Shown: in pieces, positions 19,599 to 29,106 of the stretch
How the letters are laid out: every line of letters starts with the position of its first letter
Position numbering within the stretch: position 1 is the first letter of the stretch
Assembly: GCA_965243625.1 (NCBI GenBank)
Contig: CBDEVI010000002.1
Location: forward strand, 558,001 to 622,000
Source: JAJECS01 sp965243625
Lineage (GTDB): Bacteria; Chloroflexota; UBA11872
Direction: 5' to 3'
DNA: 64,000 nucleotides
Notes under the pieces: generated by a model
What the model was told of the DNA's origin: nothing
Seen by the model: only the letters and a program-made list of their open reading frames with translations
Database searches by the model: none
Position numbers and translations under genes: made by a program

Positions 19599-20924
19599 TC
19601 AGATTCCCGTCGCGCCGTCGATGGTCGGTGCGGGCGCGGTCAGGACCCCGCGCAGCACGTCGCGCACGCCCTCGTGGGGCACGCGGTCCAGCACCGCCTC
19701 GAAGTAGCCCTCGACGATCAGCTCACGCGCATGCGCCTCGGTGAGGCCGCGCGAGCACAGGTAGTAGAGGTGGCTCGGCTCCAGCGTCGACGTGGTCGCG
19801 CCGTGGGTGCAGCGCACGTCGTCCGCCATGATTTCCAGCCGTGGAATCGAGTCCGCGCGCGTGCCGCTGTTCAGCAGCAGGTTGCGATTGTTCTGATAAG
19901 CGTTGGTGCGTTGCGCCTTCGGGTCGACGACGATGGTTCCGGCGTAGACGGAGCGCGCCCGGCCGTCGAGCACCCCGGCGAACAGCAGGTCGCTGGTGCC
20001 GTCCGTCGCCAGGTGACCCTGCGTGGTGTGGTGATCCACGAACTGCCGGCTGCCAAGTCTGAACGCGCCGTTCATCACCACGCTGGCGCCGGGCTCGGTC
20101 AAGCTCGCCTCGACGCGGGCCTTGTGAAAGCGTCCCCCGACCGTCACGTTGGTGCCGGTGAACGTGGCGTCCCGGCGCACCATGGCGCGCTGCGACAGGA
20201 TCGACCGCGTGCCGGACGACATGCCCTGAACGTGCGTGTAGGTCAGGTGCGAGCCGGAGTCGGCAAACAGCTCCGTCGCCCCGTTGACGAGCGCCGGTGC
20301 GTCGGTCTCCGTGTCTGCCCACCACTCCACGATCGCCGCCTGCGCGCCCTCGCCGAGCGAGGCCAGCAGGTGCGGCTGCCGCAGCGCCGCATCGTCGCAG
20401 GTCACCACCAGGATCGGTTGCGACAGCACCGCGCCCCGCGGCACGTGCACCAGGGCGCCACCCTGCCACAGCGCCGCGTTGAGAGCCTGGAACTTGCCCT
20501 GCTCCGGCGTGACGGCGGTCGTGCTCAGCCGTTCGCGCACCAGCTCCGGCTGCGTGCGCGCGGCCTCCGCCAGGTCCAGCGCCACCACGCCCGCCTCACG
20601 GGCCTCGGGGCTGACGTCGATCACGCGGGCGCCGCCGGCGCTCACCAGCATGGTGACGCTCGGCGACAGCGCCGCCGCGGGCACCGTTGAAGGCACTCGG
20701 TCAAGATCGTCCAGCGGCGGCGTAGGCGTCAGCGACTCCCACCGCAGCCACCGCAAATCGGTGCGCCGCCACTCCTCGTCGGTGCGTTCGGGGTTCGGCG
20801 TCGCCTCGTAGACGTCCCACGCGGCTCGGCGGTGCGCCCGAAGCCAATCCGGCTCCTGTTGCGCGTCCGCCAGGTCGTCGACGCTGCGGCGCGTCAATCC
20901 AGGCGCCCGCGCGTCAATCGCCAT
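19599..20924 (-). CDS. sufD: Fe-S assembly protein SufD
   Basis: 441 residues, right-handed beta-helix protein of the SufBC2D complex. Seen: YLCSRGLTEAHARELIVEGYFEAVLDRVP at the C-terminus (the SRGL..A motif shared by SufB and SufD), DVRCTHGATTSTLEPSHLY with a conserved Cys-His, and DHHTTQGH in the core. N-terminal segment TPNPERTDEEWRRTDL fits the SufD start. It contributes the conserved histidine to the SufB-SufD assembly interface. Downstream of sufB with 60 bases between. Confidence 0.95.
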   Translation of the reverse strand: MAIDARAPGLTRRSVDDLADAQQEPDWLRAHRRAAWDVYEATPNPERTDEEWRRTDLRWLRWESLTPTPPLDDLDRVPSTVPAAALSPSVTMLVSAGGARVIDVSPEAREAGVVALDLAEAARTQPELVRERLSTTAVTPEQGKFQALNAALWQGGALVHVPRGAVLSQPILVVTCDDAALRQPHLLASLGEGAQAAIVEWWADTETDAPALVNGATELFADSGSHLTYTHVQGMSSGTRSILSQRAMVRRDATFTGTNVTVGGRFHKARVEASLTEPGASVVMNGAFRLGSRQFVDHHTTQGHLATDGTSDLLFAGVLDGRARSVYAGTIVVDPKAQRTNAYQNNRNLLLNSGTRADSIPRLEIMADDVRCTHGATTSTLEPSHLYYLCSRGLTEAHARELIVEGYFEAVLDRVPHEGVRDVLRGVLTAPAPTIDGATGI

Positions 20925-20984
20925 GCGCGAGCGTCCTTCGTTGGGTACCGGCCCGGAAACTGAGCCTGCTCGGGTCCAGTCGGG

Positions 20985-22388
20985 CTATCCGATCGAGCCT
21001 TCCATTTGCAGCTCGATCAGGCGGTTCATCTCCACGGCGTATTCCATCGGCAACTCGCGCACGATGGGCTCGATGAAGCCGCTCACGACCATTGCCATGG
21101 CCTGCTCTTCGGTCAGCCCGCGGCTCATCAGGTAGAAGAGCTGCTGCTCGCCGATCTTGCTCACCGTGGCCTCGTGCTGCACGGCGGTGTTGCTTTCCTC
21201 GATGTCCATGTAGGGATACGTGTCCGACCGCGACTCGTCGTCGAACAGCAGCGCGTCGCAGACCACGTTTGACTTCGAGCGCTCCGCGCCCGGCAGCACG
21301 CTCACGTGCCCGCGATAGCCGGCGCGGCCGCCGGCCCGGCTGATCGACTTGGACGTGATGATCGACGAGGTGTCGGGTGCGGCGTGCACCATCTTCGCCC
21401 CGGCGTCCTGGTGCTGACCCTCGCTCGCGAAGGCGATGGAAAGCACCTCGCCGTGCGCGCCCGGCTCCATCAGGTAGACCGCCGGATACTTCATGGTGAC
21501 CTTGCTGCCCAGGTTGCCGTCGATCCATTCCATCGTGGCGTCGCGGTAGGCCACCGCGCGCTTCGTCACCAGGTTGAAGACATCCGTCGACCAGTTCTGG
21601 ATCGTCGTGTAGCGGCAGCGCGCGCCTTCCTTGACGACGATCTCAACCACCGCCGAATGCAGCGAGTCCGTGGCGTAGATCGGCGCCGTGCAGCCCTCCA
21701 CGTAGTGCACGTAGGCCCCGGGCTCCACGACGATCAGCGTGCGCTCGAACTGCCCCATGTTCTCCGCGTTGATGCGGAAATACGCCTGCAGCGGCACCTC
21801 GACCTTCACGCCCTCGGGGACGTAGACGAAGCTCCCGCCGCTCCACACGGCGCTGTTGAGCGCGGCGAACTTGTTGTCGCCGTTGGGAATGATGGTGCCG
21901 AAGTACTCGCGCACGATCTCCGGGTGCTCGCGCAGTCCCGAGTCCATGTCGAGGAACACCACGCCCTCGCGCTCCAGGTCCTCGCGGATGCTGTGGTAGA
22001 CGACCTCCGAGTCGTACTGCGCCCCCACGCCGGCCAGGAACTTGCGCTCCGCCTCGGGAATGCCCAGGCGGTCGAACGTGTTCTTGATGTCGTCCGGCAC
22101 GTCGTCCCAGCTGCGCGCCTGACGGTCTTGGGGGCGGATGTAGTAGTAGATGTCGTCGAAGTCGATGCGCGACAGGTCGGCGCCCCAGGTCGGCACCGGC
22201 TTGCGCTCGAACTGCCGCAGCGACTCCAGCCGGAACTCGAGCATCCACTCCGGCTCATCCTTCTGGCGGGAGATTTCACGCACGATGTCGGCGCTGAGCC
22301 CCTTGGGCGACTTGTAGACCGGCTTGATGTCGTCGTGGAATCCGAACTTGTAGCTATCGAGTCCAATATCCGCCGACTTCACCGCCAT
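20985..22388 (-). CDS. sufB: Fe-S assembly scaffold SufB
   Basis: 467 residues, the usual length. SufB is the scaffold of the SufBC2D complex on which Fe-S clusters form. Seen: ISRQKDEPEWMLEFRLESLRQF near the N-terminus, VPEGVKVEVPLQAYFRINAENMGQFERTLI, YVHYVEGCTAPIY (a conserved Cys in the core), KSISRAGGRAGYRGHVSV and the LFYLMSRGLTEEQAMAMVVSGF C-terminal motif. It starts three bases after sufC ends. No frameshift is seen. Confidence 0.97.
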   Translation of the reverse strand: MAVKSADIGLDSYKFGFHDDIKPVYKSPKGLSADIVREISRQKDEPEWMLEFRLESLRQFERKPVPTWGADLSRIDFDDIYYYIRPQDRQARSWDDVPDDIKNTFDRLGIPEAERKFLAGVGAQYDSEVVYHSIREDLEREGVVFLDMDSGLREHPEIVREYFGTIIPNGDNKFAALNSAVWSGGSFVYVPEGVKVEVPLQAYFRINAENMGQFERTLIVVEPGAYVHYVEGCTAPIYATDSLHSAVVEIVVKEGARCRYTTIQNWSTDVFNLVTKRAVAYRDATMEWIDGNLGSKVTMKYPAVYLMEPGAHGEVLSIAFASEGQHQDAGAKMVHAAPDTSSIITSKSISRAGGRAGYRGHVSVLPGAERSKSNVVCDALLFDDESRSDTYPYMDIEESNTAVQHEATVSKIGEQQLFYLMSRGLTEEQAMAMVVSGFIEPIVRELPMEYAVEMNRLIELQMEGSIG

Positions 22389-22391
22389 TCG

Positions 22392-23156
22392 TTATGCCTC
22401 CTGTGCCGCGGTCATGGCCTCGTAGCCGCTCTCGTCAAGCTCCAGCGCGAGTTGCTTGTCGCCGGTGCGCGCGATGCGCCCGTCGATGAGCACGTGCACC
22501 ACGTCCGGCACGATGTAGTTCAGCAGCCGCTGGTAGTGCGTGATGACCAGGGTGGCCATGTCCGCGCCGCGCAGCGTGTTGACGCCATCGGCCACGATGC
22601 GCAGGGCGTCGATGTCCAGGCCTGAGTCCGTCTCGTCGAGGATGGCGAGCTCAGGCTGCAGCACCGCCATTTGCAGGATTTCATTGCGCTTCTTCTCGCC
22701 GCCGGAGAAGCCCTCGTTCAGGTAGCGGCTGGCGAACTTCATGTCCATGCGCAGCAGCCGCATCTTCTCCATCATCAGCCGGCGAAACTCCATGGCCGAG
22801 ATTTCGTCCTCGCGCTGCGCGTTGAGCGCCATGCGCAGGAAGTTGGACACACGCACGCCGGTGATCTCGGACGGGTACTGAAACGCCATGAACATGCCCA
22901 GGCGCGCGCGCTCGTCGGTGGCCAGTTCCAGGATGTCCTGGCCCTTGAACGTCACGCTGCCGCCGGTGACCTCGAACGCCGGGTGGCCCATGAGCGTGTT
23001 CGCCAGGGTGCTCTTGCCCGAGCCGTTCGGCCCCATGAGCGCATGCACCTCGCCCTTGGGCACGTGCAAGTCGATGCCCTTGAGAATCGGCATCCCATCG
23101 ACGTCGACGTGCAAGTCTTGGATCACAAGCGCGTCGGCACCGCTGCCGTTATGCAT
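22392..23156 (-). CDS. sufC: Fe-S assembly ATPase SufC
   Basis: 254 residues, ABC-type ATPase of the SufBC2D complex. Walker A is LMGPNGSGKSTLAN, the Q-loop is in MAFQYPSEI, the signature is GFSGGEKKRNEI and Walker B with catalytic Glu is LAILDETDSGLD. First gene of the operon sufC-sufB-sufD-Rieske-sufS-sufU. Neither SufR nor IscR type regulator is next to it. The start ATG 23156 has only a weak purine stretch (GGAAT) upstream. Confidence 0.97.
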   Translation of the reverse strand: MHNGSGADALVIQDLHVDVDGMPILKGIDLHVPKGEVHALMGPNGSGKSTLANTLMGHPAFEVTGGSVTFKGQDILELATDERARLGMFMAFQYPSEITGVRVSNFLRMALNAQREDEISAMEFRRLMMEKMRLLRMDMKFASRYLNEGFSGGEKKRNEILQMAVLQPELAILDETDSGLDIDALRIVADGVNTLRGADMATLVITHYQRLLNYIVPDVVHVLIDGRIARTGDKQLALELDESGYEAMTAAQEA

Positions 23157-23951
23157 ATTCCAGCCTCGGTCGTCTCAGGTCAGTGAGGTCCTCTCCGGCT
23201 CCGAGGCATCGGATGATCGTGGGGCGCACAACGCCCGGAGCCACCTAATCGAAGCTATCACCGCGTACCGTTCGCCCGCAAATAACAACAGAGAATTCTG
23301 CGTAAAAGCCCAGGCGATTGACGACTGAACGCATTCCCTCACGAATTGTCATTCCGAGCGGAGCGAGGAATCTAAGGCGCCGGCGATCAAGCACAACGCC
23401 CGTCGACTTCTCACGTCCGTCACCTTTCGTCATTCCCGCGAAGCCAGTCCCCGCGTCGCCCTGCAGCGAGAATCCAGCACGGACAAGTCTGTTGGTGCGC
23501 CGGAATTCCGGCGTAGGGCGACGCATGCGTCGCCCTACGCCCGGCTCCCCCTCCCACGGGGACAGGGCCGGGATGAGGGGACCCGCCCCGCCATTCCCCC
23601 ACGATCTGTCATTCCGAGCGCAGCGAGGAATCTAAGGGGCCGCCGACCGTGCACAACGCCGGTCGCCTCATACCGCCCGTCGCCCCTCCGTCATTCCGGC
23701 GAAAGCCGGAATCCAGTCCGATCTCACCAGCCGGCGCACCTAGGGCCCGAGTCCGGCTCCCCCTCCCACGGGGACAGGGCCGGGGTGAGGGGACCCGCCC
23801 CGCCCCATCAGTCCGCCAACTGCCGGCATCCAATGCAGTCGAACCCGCCCGTTCACTACCCACCCTCCACCGTGGTTTCGTAGGCTTGGGCCGGTACGCG
23901 AACGGCGACAGCGGCCGCAGGTGGCCCGCGCGGCGCGCGCCCAGAGGAGCC
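23157..23951. repeat. Large divergent intergenic region between sufC and kamA, mostly repeats
   Basis: From 23157 to 23340 lies the probable suf control region: AT-richer (AAATAACAACAGAGAATTC, 23280-23298) than its surroundings, but no clear promoter is chosen. After that come repeats: family A left arms at 23347-23377 and 23607-23640, family C at about 23547-23580 and 23754-23790, and a family B hairpin at 23690-23724. The order C-A-B recurs elsewhere. The kamA promoter should lie between 23800 and 23940; not identified. Confidence 0.75.
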
Positions 23952-25106
23952 ATGGCACACCAGCGAACCCGACCCCGCGCCGAGTGGCAGGAGCAGCTGG
24001 CCAAGGGCGTGCGAGACGTTCGTGAGATTCCGGGCCTCACCGAAGAGCAGTACCAGCAGCTCGAGGCCATCGACGAGGAATACCCCTTCTTCACCACGCC
24101 CTACTACCTCAGCCTGATCGAGAAGTGGGACGCCAGCGACCCCATCTTCCTGCAGCAAATGCCGGACGCGCGGGAGTTCGAGAACCCGAACTTCCTGGAA
24201 GACGACCCGCTCGACGAAGAAGACGACATGCCGGTGCCCCACCTCACGCACCGCTATCCCGACCGCGTGCTGTTCGTCGTCACGCACACCTGCGCCATGT
24301 ACTGCCGCTTCTGCACCCGCAAGCGCAAGGTGGGCAAGAACCCGGTGCCGCGGCCCGAGGAGCTGCAGCGTGCCATCGACTACATCGCCGAGCACGAGGA
24401 GATCCGCGACGTGCTGCTCAGCGGCGGCGATCCCCTCACCCTCACCGATTCGGCGCTCGAATGGATCGTCAGCCGCCTGCGCGCGATTCCGCACGTGGAG
24501 CTCATCCGCATCGGCAGCAAGATTCCATGCGTCAACCCCGAGCGCATCACGCCCGAGCTCTGCAAGATGCTCGCCAAGTACCACCCCTTCTACTTGAACA
24601 CCCACTTCAACCACCCGCGTGAGCTCACGCCCGAGGCCGTGCGCGCCTGCGGCTTGCTGGTCGATCACGGCATTCCGGTGGGTTGCCAGACGGTGCTGCT
24701 GCGCGGCGTCAACGACGATCCCGAGGTGATGAAGGAGCTCATGCACGCGCTGCTCAAGGCCCGCGTCAAGCCCTATTACATCTACCAGGCCGATCTCGTG
24801 AAGGGCACCGACTACTTTCGGACCTCGGTGCAGAAGGGGCTCGAGATCATCGAGTCGCTGCAGGGGCACACCACCGGCTTCGGCGTGCCCACCTACGTGA
24901 TCGACGCTCCCGGCGGCGGGGGCAAGATTCCCGTAACTCCCGATCGCATCGTGAGCCTGACCGACGACGCCATCACGCTGCGAAACTTCGAGGGCGGCGT
25001 CTACGAATACCCCGCGCACGGCTACTCGCGAGACCACGCGGACGGCGATGCGGCCGCCGAAAACGGCGACCCCGAGGCCTCGCGCGCCTACCCGATCTAC
25101 GACTAA
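23952..25106 (+). CDS. kamA: Lysine 2,3-aminomutase family radical SAM protein
   Basis: 384 residues from ATG 23952, with AGAGGAG at 23943-23949 as ribosome site; an in-frame extension to 23649 only translates repeats. The family uses SAM, a [4Fe-4S] cluster and PLP to shift an amino group from C2 to C3. The cluster ligands are Cys114, Cys118 and Cys121 (CAMYCRFC). The PLP lysine lies in APGGGGKIPV. Both aspartates that bind the lysine side-chain amine in characterised lysine aminomutases are kept (YQADLVKG and VIDAPGG), which argues for lysine rather than glutamate. No ablB-type beta-lysine acetyltransferase is adjacent. Alternative: an EF-P modifying enzyme (EpmB type), but that is usually shorter. 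Confidence 0.9.
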   Translation: MAHQRTRPRAEWQEQLAKGVRDVREIPGLTEEQYQQLEAIDEEYPFFTTPYYLSLIEKWDASDPIFLQQMPDAREFENPNFLEDDPLDEEDDMPVPHLTHRYPDRVLFVVTHTCAMYCRFCTRKRKVGKNPVPRPEELQRAIDYIAEHEEIRDVLLSGGDPLTLTDSALEWIVSRLRAIPHVELIRIGSKIPCVNPERITPELCKMLAKYHPFYLNTHFNHPRELTPEAVRACGLLVDHGIPVGCQTVLLRGVNDDPEVMKELMHALLKARVKPYYIYQADLVKGTDYFRTSVQKGLEIIESLQGHTTGFGVPTYVIDAPGGGGKIPVTPDRIVSLTDDAITLRNFEGGVYEYPAHGYSRDHADGDAAAENGDPEASRAYPIYD

Positions 25107-25803
25107 GCAACCTCGGATCGAGTCCCTTCCCCCTGGAAGGAGACCCATGCGTAATCCTTCGTCATTCCCGCGAAGGGAGACCTCTACGTAACCCATCCGT
25201 CCTTCCGGCGAAGGCCGGAATCCAGTCCGGTCGGATCTGGAGGCGCAGCAAATGTTTGGTGTCGGGCGGGTCTGAGACCCGCCCCGACCGGATTCTGCAA
25301 GGGTCTCCGAATGCGGGAATCCACCCCGAATCCGCCTCTGGGCGGACCGCGAACCTCCCGCTCTTCCGCAATGCACGCGCCGACCGCCCGGGTCCGGCCC
25401 CCTCTCCCACGCGGAGAGGGCCGGGGTGAGGGAGCCGCCCCGCCAATCCCCCGCAAAATGTCATTCCGAGCGAAGCGAGGAATCTAAGGGGCCGGCCATC
25501 GGGCACAACGCCTGTCGATGCCTCTCGCCGCGTAACCCCTCCGTCATTCCCGCGAAGGCGGGAATCCACCCTGCATTGAACCTCGGGGCGGAAAGGATGC
25601 GCCCGGTCATCCCCAAGCTCGGCTGGATTCGGAAAAGGCCGCCTGCAAGCGGGAAGGCTAGGATGGGCACCAGCGCCTGACGCTCCAGGCGGGCCCGTTC
25701 GGCCGCCCCGTCGCGGACGGCTTCGAATACCGACACTACGAGGAGTTCTTCGGATTTTCCCTCCGCGATCGGCCGTCGCGGCCGTGACCACGGCGCCCGC
25801 CGG
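25107..25803. repeat. Intergenic repeat region between kamA and MFS gene
   Basis: 697 bases without a convincing gene. In order: family C variant (CCCTTCCCCCTGGAAGG, about 25125), a family B hairpin at about 25195-25224, a family D-like GGCGGGTCTGAGACCCGCCC at 25264-25283, family C at about 25398-25434, a family A left arm at 25459-25490 and family B at about 25541-25570. The last 130 bases contain no repeat and could hold the MFS promoter. Confidence 0.8.
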
Positions 25804-27054
25804 ATGAATCCAATGCGCCTAACCCGGCTCGGCGACACCGGCTGGTCGGTGGTCGCCCTCTTTGCCGCGTTTGCTTTCGTCTCATTCAGCACGGCCGTCA
25901 TCGGGCCCGTGCTCGGCCAGCTCGACGACGAATTCGGCGTCAGCTACGCATCCTTGGGACTGATCGCCGGCATGCAGGCGCTCGGCCGCGGGGTGGCCAT
26001 GATCCCCGCCGGCCGCGTAGCCGATCGCTACCCGCCGCGCCTTCTGGTGAGCCTCGGCGGAGTGCTCATGGTCATCGGTTCCCTGGCGTCCGCGGCCGCG
26101 CCGGTCTATCCGATCTTGGTGTTCGGCACGGCCGTGATCGGCGTCTCCATGGCGTTGATCTTCACCGCCGGCATGGCCCACCTGATCCGCAGCGCCCCAA
26201 CCGGGGAGCGCGGGCGCACCATGGGCCGCGCAATGGCCGGGTGGGGGCTGGGGTCGCTGCTCGCCCCGCTCGCCGCCGGCGCCCTCGCCAGCGCGTTCGG
26301 CTGGCGCTCGGTCTTCGTTCTGGCCGCCGTGCTCAGCGTGGTGGTCATCCCGCTCGGATTGAGCATTCGCGGCGCTCTGCCCCGCCCGCCGGAGCTCTCG
26401 CCGTCCGAACCGCAGCGTCGCTGGGCGCTGGGCCTGACCCGGCGTCTGGTTCCCGTCGTGGTCGTGAGCGCGCTCATTTGGGGCAGCGGCAGCGCGATCA
26501 TGCGCCTGGTGCTGCCGCTCTACGGCAGCGAGGGCGCGCAGCTCACCCCGGCGCTCATCGGCGCCTGGCTCAGCGTCTTCGCCGCCGTCACGTTCGGCTT
26601 GATGCTCGTCAGCGGCAACATTCTCGACCGGCTCGGACGCCTGACGGTGCTCCTGCTCGCCGCGATTCCCGGCTTGCTCGGCGGCTTCGTCCTGCTTCTG
26701 CCCGTCGGCCTGGTGCCGTTCGTCCTGTTCGGCCTCACGAAAGCCGGCATTGGCTTTTCGATGCCCTTGATACCCGTCCTGGTCGCCGACCGATCCCCGC
26801 CGGCGCATGTCGGACGCTCCATGGGGATCGTCCAATTCCTCACGGATATCGTGAATCTGACGCTGCCGCTGGCGCTCGGCGCGCTGCTGGACGTGAGCGG
26901 CTTCGGCTCCGTGGGCATCTTCTTCGTCGTCGCGTTCGCGGCCGCCGCGATCATCGGCGCGCGCGTCATCGCCGCCAATCCGCGGCGACCGGCGGAGGCG
27001 GAACCCGACACCACCGTCCCCGCCGCCGATCCCGCCTCGCCGCCCGTCGCCTGA
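25804..27054 (+). CDS. MFS transporter
   Basis: 416 residues, about 12 hydrophobic segments. The first begins VVALFAAFAFVSFSTAVIGPV. The cytoplasmic loop between helices 2 and 3 is MIPAGRVADRYPPRLLVSL, a good match to MFS motif A. The C-terminal tail is short and Pro/Ala-rich. Start ATG 25804; ATG 25813 is an equally good alternative. No neighbour hints at a substrate. Confidence 0.9.
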   Translation: MNPMRLTRLGDTGWSVVALFAAFAFVSFSTAVIGPVLGQLDDEFGVSYASLGLIAGMQALGRGVAMIPAGRVADRYPPRLLVSLGGVLMVIGSLASAAAPVYPILVFGTAVIGVSMALIFTAGMAHLIRSAPTGERGRTMGRAMAGWGLGSLLAPLAAGALASAFGWRSVFVLAAVLSVVVIPLGLSIRGALPRPPELSPSEPQRRWALGLTRRLVPVVVVSALIWGSGSAIMRLVLPLYGSEGAQLTPALIGAWLSVFAAVTFGLMLVSGNILDRLGRLTVLLLAAIPGLLGGFVLLLPVGLVPFVLFGLTKAGIGFSMPLIPVLVADRSPPAHVGRSMGIVQFLTDIVNLTLPLALGALLDVSGFGSVGIFFVVAFAAAAIIGARVIAANPRRPAEAEPDTTVPAADPASPPVA

Positions 27055-27076
27055 CACACCGCCCACGGGCCATCCC

Positions 27077-27101
27077 GTAGGGGCGTCCCTTGTGGGCGCC
27101 C
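27077..27101. repeat. Short inverted repeat GTAGGGGCGTCCCTTGTGGGCGCCC
   Basis: A relative of family D with the stem GGGCG and a TTGTGGGCGCCC right side. A second near-identical copy lies 53 bases on at 27130-27154, and a related one (GTAGGGGCGGCCCTTGTGGCCGCCC) near 58385-58409. Both copies sit between the convergent MFS gene and the membrane-anchored protein gene. Confidence 0.85.
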
Positions 27102-27129
27102 GACGGCGCAGACGTCCGCGGCCGATCTG

Positions 27130-27154
27130 GTAGGGGCGTCCCTTGTGGGCGCCC
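27130..27154. repeat. Second copy of GTAGGGGCGTCCC repeat
   Basis: Same 25-base sequence as at 27077-27101, in direct orientation, ending six bases before the stop codon of the minus-strand gene at 27161. Confidence 0.85.
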
Positions 27155-27160
27155 TTGGCC

Positions 27161-27754
27161 CTAAGGAATCGCCGCTCCAGACACGATCAATTCCCCGTCA
27201 CCGAGAATCAGCGACTCGATCCGCATGGGAATGCGGGGCAGCCCGGCGTCAACGGTCCGGGTGATCAGCTCCAGCAGGGCGGTGGTGATGAATCCCGGCG
27301 CGTGAATGTCGCCCACCTGCATGCGCCGGATCGCCACGCGCCGCTCGCTCTGCTCGATCGCCACCTCCAGGTCGACCCGGAAGTCGAAGTTCAGCCCCAC
27401 GGACATCAGTTCGCCGGTGAGCACGATCACGTCCGGGCCAAACGACACCTGCAGGCGCTCGATCGATCCCCACCAATCCGACTGTCGCCCCCAATCCGAG
27501 ATCAACGCGCTGATCTCGTCGTCCGAAAAGATGATCTGCACCGGCTGGGACGCCCCGCTGGCGCGGGCTCGCGCGCTCACCACGCCGAACTGCGCCACCT
27601 TGTCCATCGCCGAATCGGCGACCTCGGGCGATTCCACGATCTCCGTCAGGTCGCCGCGGTCCACCCGGCCGATGGCGGCAAAGAACCCGATCACGATCAC
27701 CAGGGCGAAGACGGCCACGATCAGCCAAAGAATGAACACCATCAGCCGGCGCAT
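27161..27754 (-). CDS. Membrane-anchored protein of unknown function
   Basis: 197 residues. One N-terminal membrane segment (about residues 5-27, VFILWLIVAVFALVIVIGFFAA) puts the rest outside. The exported part has PVQIIFSDDEISALISDW, VSFGPDVIVLTGEL and alternating strands, a pattern like YpmS/DUF2140 or DUF2993-type lipid-binding-fold proteins (the 'F..EEL.ALI' start followed by beta strands describing a hydrophobic groove). That likeness is weak and the function is unknown. No operon partner is visible. Confidence 0.6.
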   Translation of the reverse strand: MRRLMVFILWLIVAVFALVIVIGFFAAIGRVDRGDLTEIVESPEVADSAMDKVAQFGVVSARARASGASQPVQIIFSDDEISALISDWGRQSDWWGSIERLQVSFGPDVIVLTGELMSVGLNFDFRVDLEVAIEQSERRVAIRRMQVGDIHAPGFITTALLELITRTVDAGLPRIPMRIESLILGDGELIVSGAAIP

Positions 27755-28170
27755 CTAGACATCGCCCCATTGAAAGTCTCTCGCGTAGTCCTTCCGCTGG
27801 AGATTGAAGCGCTGCTCCGATCCCCTCTCCCTTGACGGGAGAGGGTTAGGGTGAGGGTGATCCGGGGCGTGGAATCCCGGCCGCTGAGTCACTGGTTCCC
27901 ACTGAAGGGTCGATCCAGCCCCGCACCGACAGGTCGACGCCCCAACGCCCATCACCCGGAAACGCCATCCCCGTCGGCCCTGACGCATCAATCCCGCACT
28001 TCGGCTGGAAGTCACCCCCGCACTATCGTAAGCATTGGTAGCGGAAGCTAGGCGTGCCGCACCGCATGGCGGGACTGTCGGCGGTCGGCCCGACGCCGCG
28101 GCGGTATGCTGCCGGACGAAAGGGCGCGGGCTCAGCGCGGCCGCGCCGGGCCAACTGAGAAGGGATGCCC
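27755..28170. repeat. Divergent intergenic region with family C repeat
   Basis: A family C hairpin (CCCCTCTCCCTTGACGGGAG type) occupies about 27822-27861. Nothing else is recognised apart from the ribosome-binding site at 28158-28164. Short frames in this stretch have no family resemblance. Confidence 0.7.
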
Positions 28171-29079
28171 ATGGTCGATCGCTCGGATCCCTTGGCGCCC
28201 GTGCGCCGCCTCGAAGACGGTGTGCTCCTGTTCGACGGCGCCATGGGCTCGAACCTCAACGACTACGAAAACCTCGATCGGGAAGCGCCCGAAGAGGACA
28301 CGCTGCGCTACCCCGACCACGTCGCCAAGGTCTATGCCGGCTATGTGGCCGCCGGCGCAGACGTCATCTCGACCAACACCTTCGGCGGCAACCTGATCCG
28401 GCTCAAGCGGGCCGGGCTGCTCGATCAGGCCGAATCGCTGAACCGGCGCGCCGCCGAGATGGCGCGTGAGGCGGCCGGCGACAGCGCGTGGGTGGCGGGC
28501 GACATTGGTCAGAGCGGAGATTTCCTCGAACCCTTGGGCGAAATCACGCCCGACGAGATGTATGAGGCCTTCGCCGTCCAGGCCGAGCACCTCAAGGCCG
28601 GCGGCGCCGACCTCATCCTGTGCGAAACCTTCAGCGACATCCAGGAAGTGCAGATCGCCATCAGCGCCGCCAAGGAAACTGGCCTGCCCGTCTTCGCCAC
28701 CATGACCTACGACATCAACCTGCACACCATGATGGGCGTGGCGCCGGCCGACGGCCTCCGGGCCTGCGAGGAAGCCGGCGCCGACGTGGTCGGCTGCAAT
28801 TGCGGCAACGGTCCCGAAGAGATGACGCAGGTCTTGCAGCAGATGGTGGACGCCGGGCCAACCCGCCCGCTCATGGCGCAATCGAACGCCGGCGTTCCCG
28901 AGCTCATCGCCGGCAAGGTTTGCTACACCTATCCGCCCGAGCGCATGGTCGAGTTCGCCGCGCAGTGGATCGACCTGGGCGTCGGCGTCATCGGGTCGTG
29001 CTGCGGCAGCACCGATCACACCACCAACCTGCTGCGCGAGATGATCGACGGGCGAGGCGTAGCGCCGAACGGGGGCTGA
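28171..29079 (+). CDS. Homocysteine/betaine-homocysteine S-methyltransferase family protein
   Basis: 302 residues from ATG 28171, chosen because AGAAGGG (28158-28164) is six bases upstream; ATG 28165 touches that site. Zinc-dependent TIM barrel of the Pfam S-methyl_trans type, as in BHMT, MmuM and the N-terminal module of MetH. Zinc cysteines are in VVGCNCGNG and GSCCGS near the C-terminus. DGAMGSNLNDYE at the start and ISTNTFGGN are family signatures. It lacks the folate, cobalamin and reactivation modules of MetH, so methyl donor (betaine, S-methylmethionine or a corrinoid partner) is unknown. Confidence 0.9.
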   Translation: MVDRSDPLAPVRRLEDGVLLFDGAMGSNLNDYENLDREAPEEDTLRYPDHVAKVYAGYVAAGADVISTNTFGGNLIRLKRAGLLDQAESLNRRAAEMAREAAGDSAWVAGDIGQSGDFLEPLGEITPDEMYEAFAVQAEHLKAGGADLILCETFSDIQEVQIAISAAKETGLPVFATMTYDINLHTMMGVAPADGLRACEEAGADVVGCNCGNGPEEMTQVLQQMVDAGPTRPLMAQSNAGVPELIAGKVCYTYPPERMVEFAAQWIDLGVGVIGSCCGSTDHTTNLLREMIDGRGVAPNGG

Positions 29080-29106
29080 TCGCCCGCCGGACGAGACCGT
29101 CGCCGC

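Noticed and set aside
18075..20690. 871-residue plus-strand open frame across sufS, the Rieske gene and sufD
   Set aside because: It crosses three confirmed minus-strand genes; composition (His/Arg/Val/Gln-rich) is typical antisense shadow.
23649..23951. N-terminal extension of KamA
   Set aside because: It translates repeats (IPAKAGIQS-like), and a good ribosome site precedes ATG 23952.
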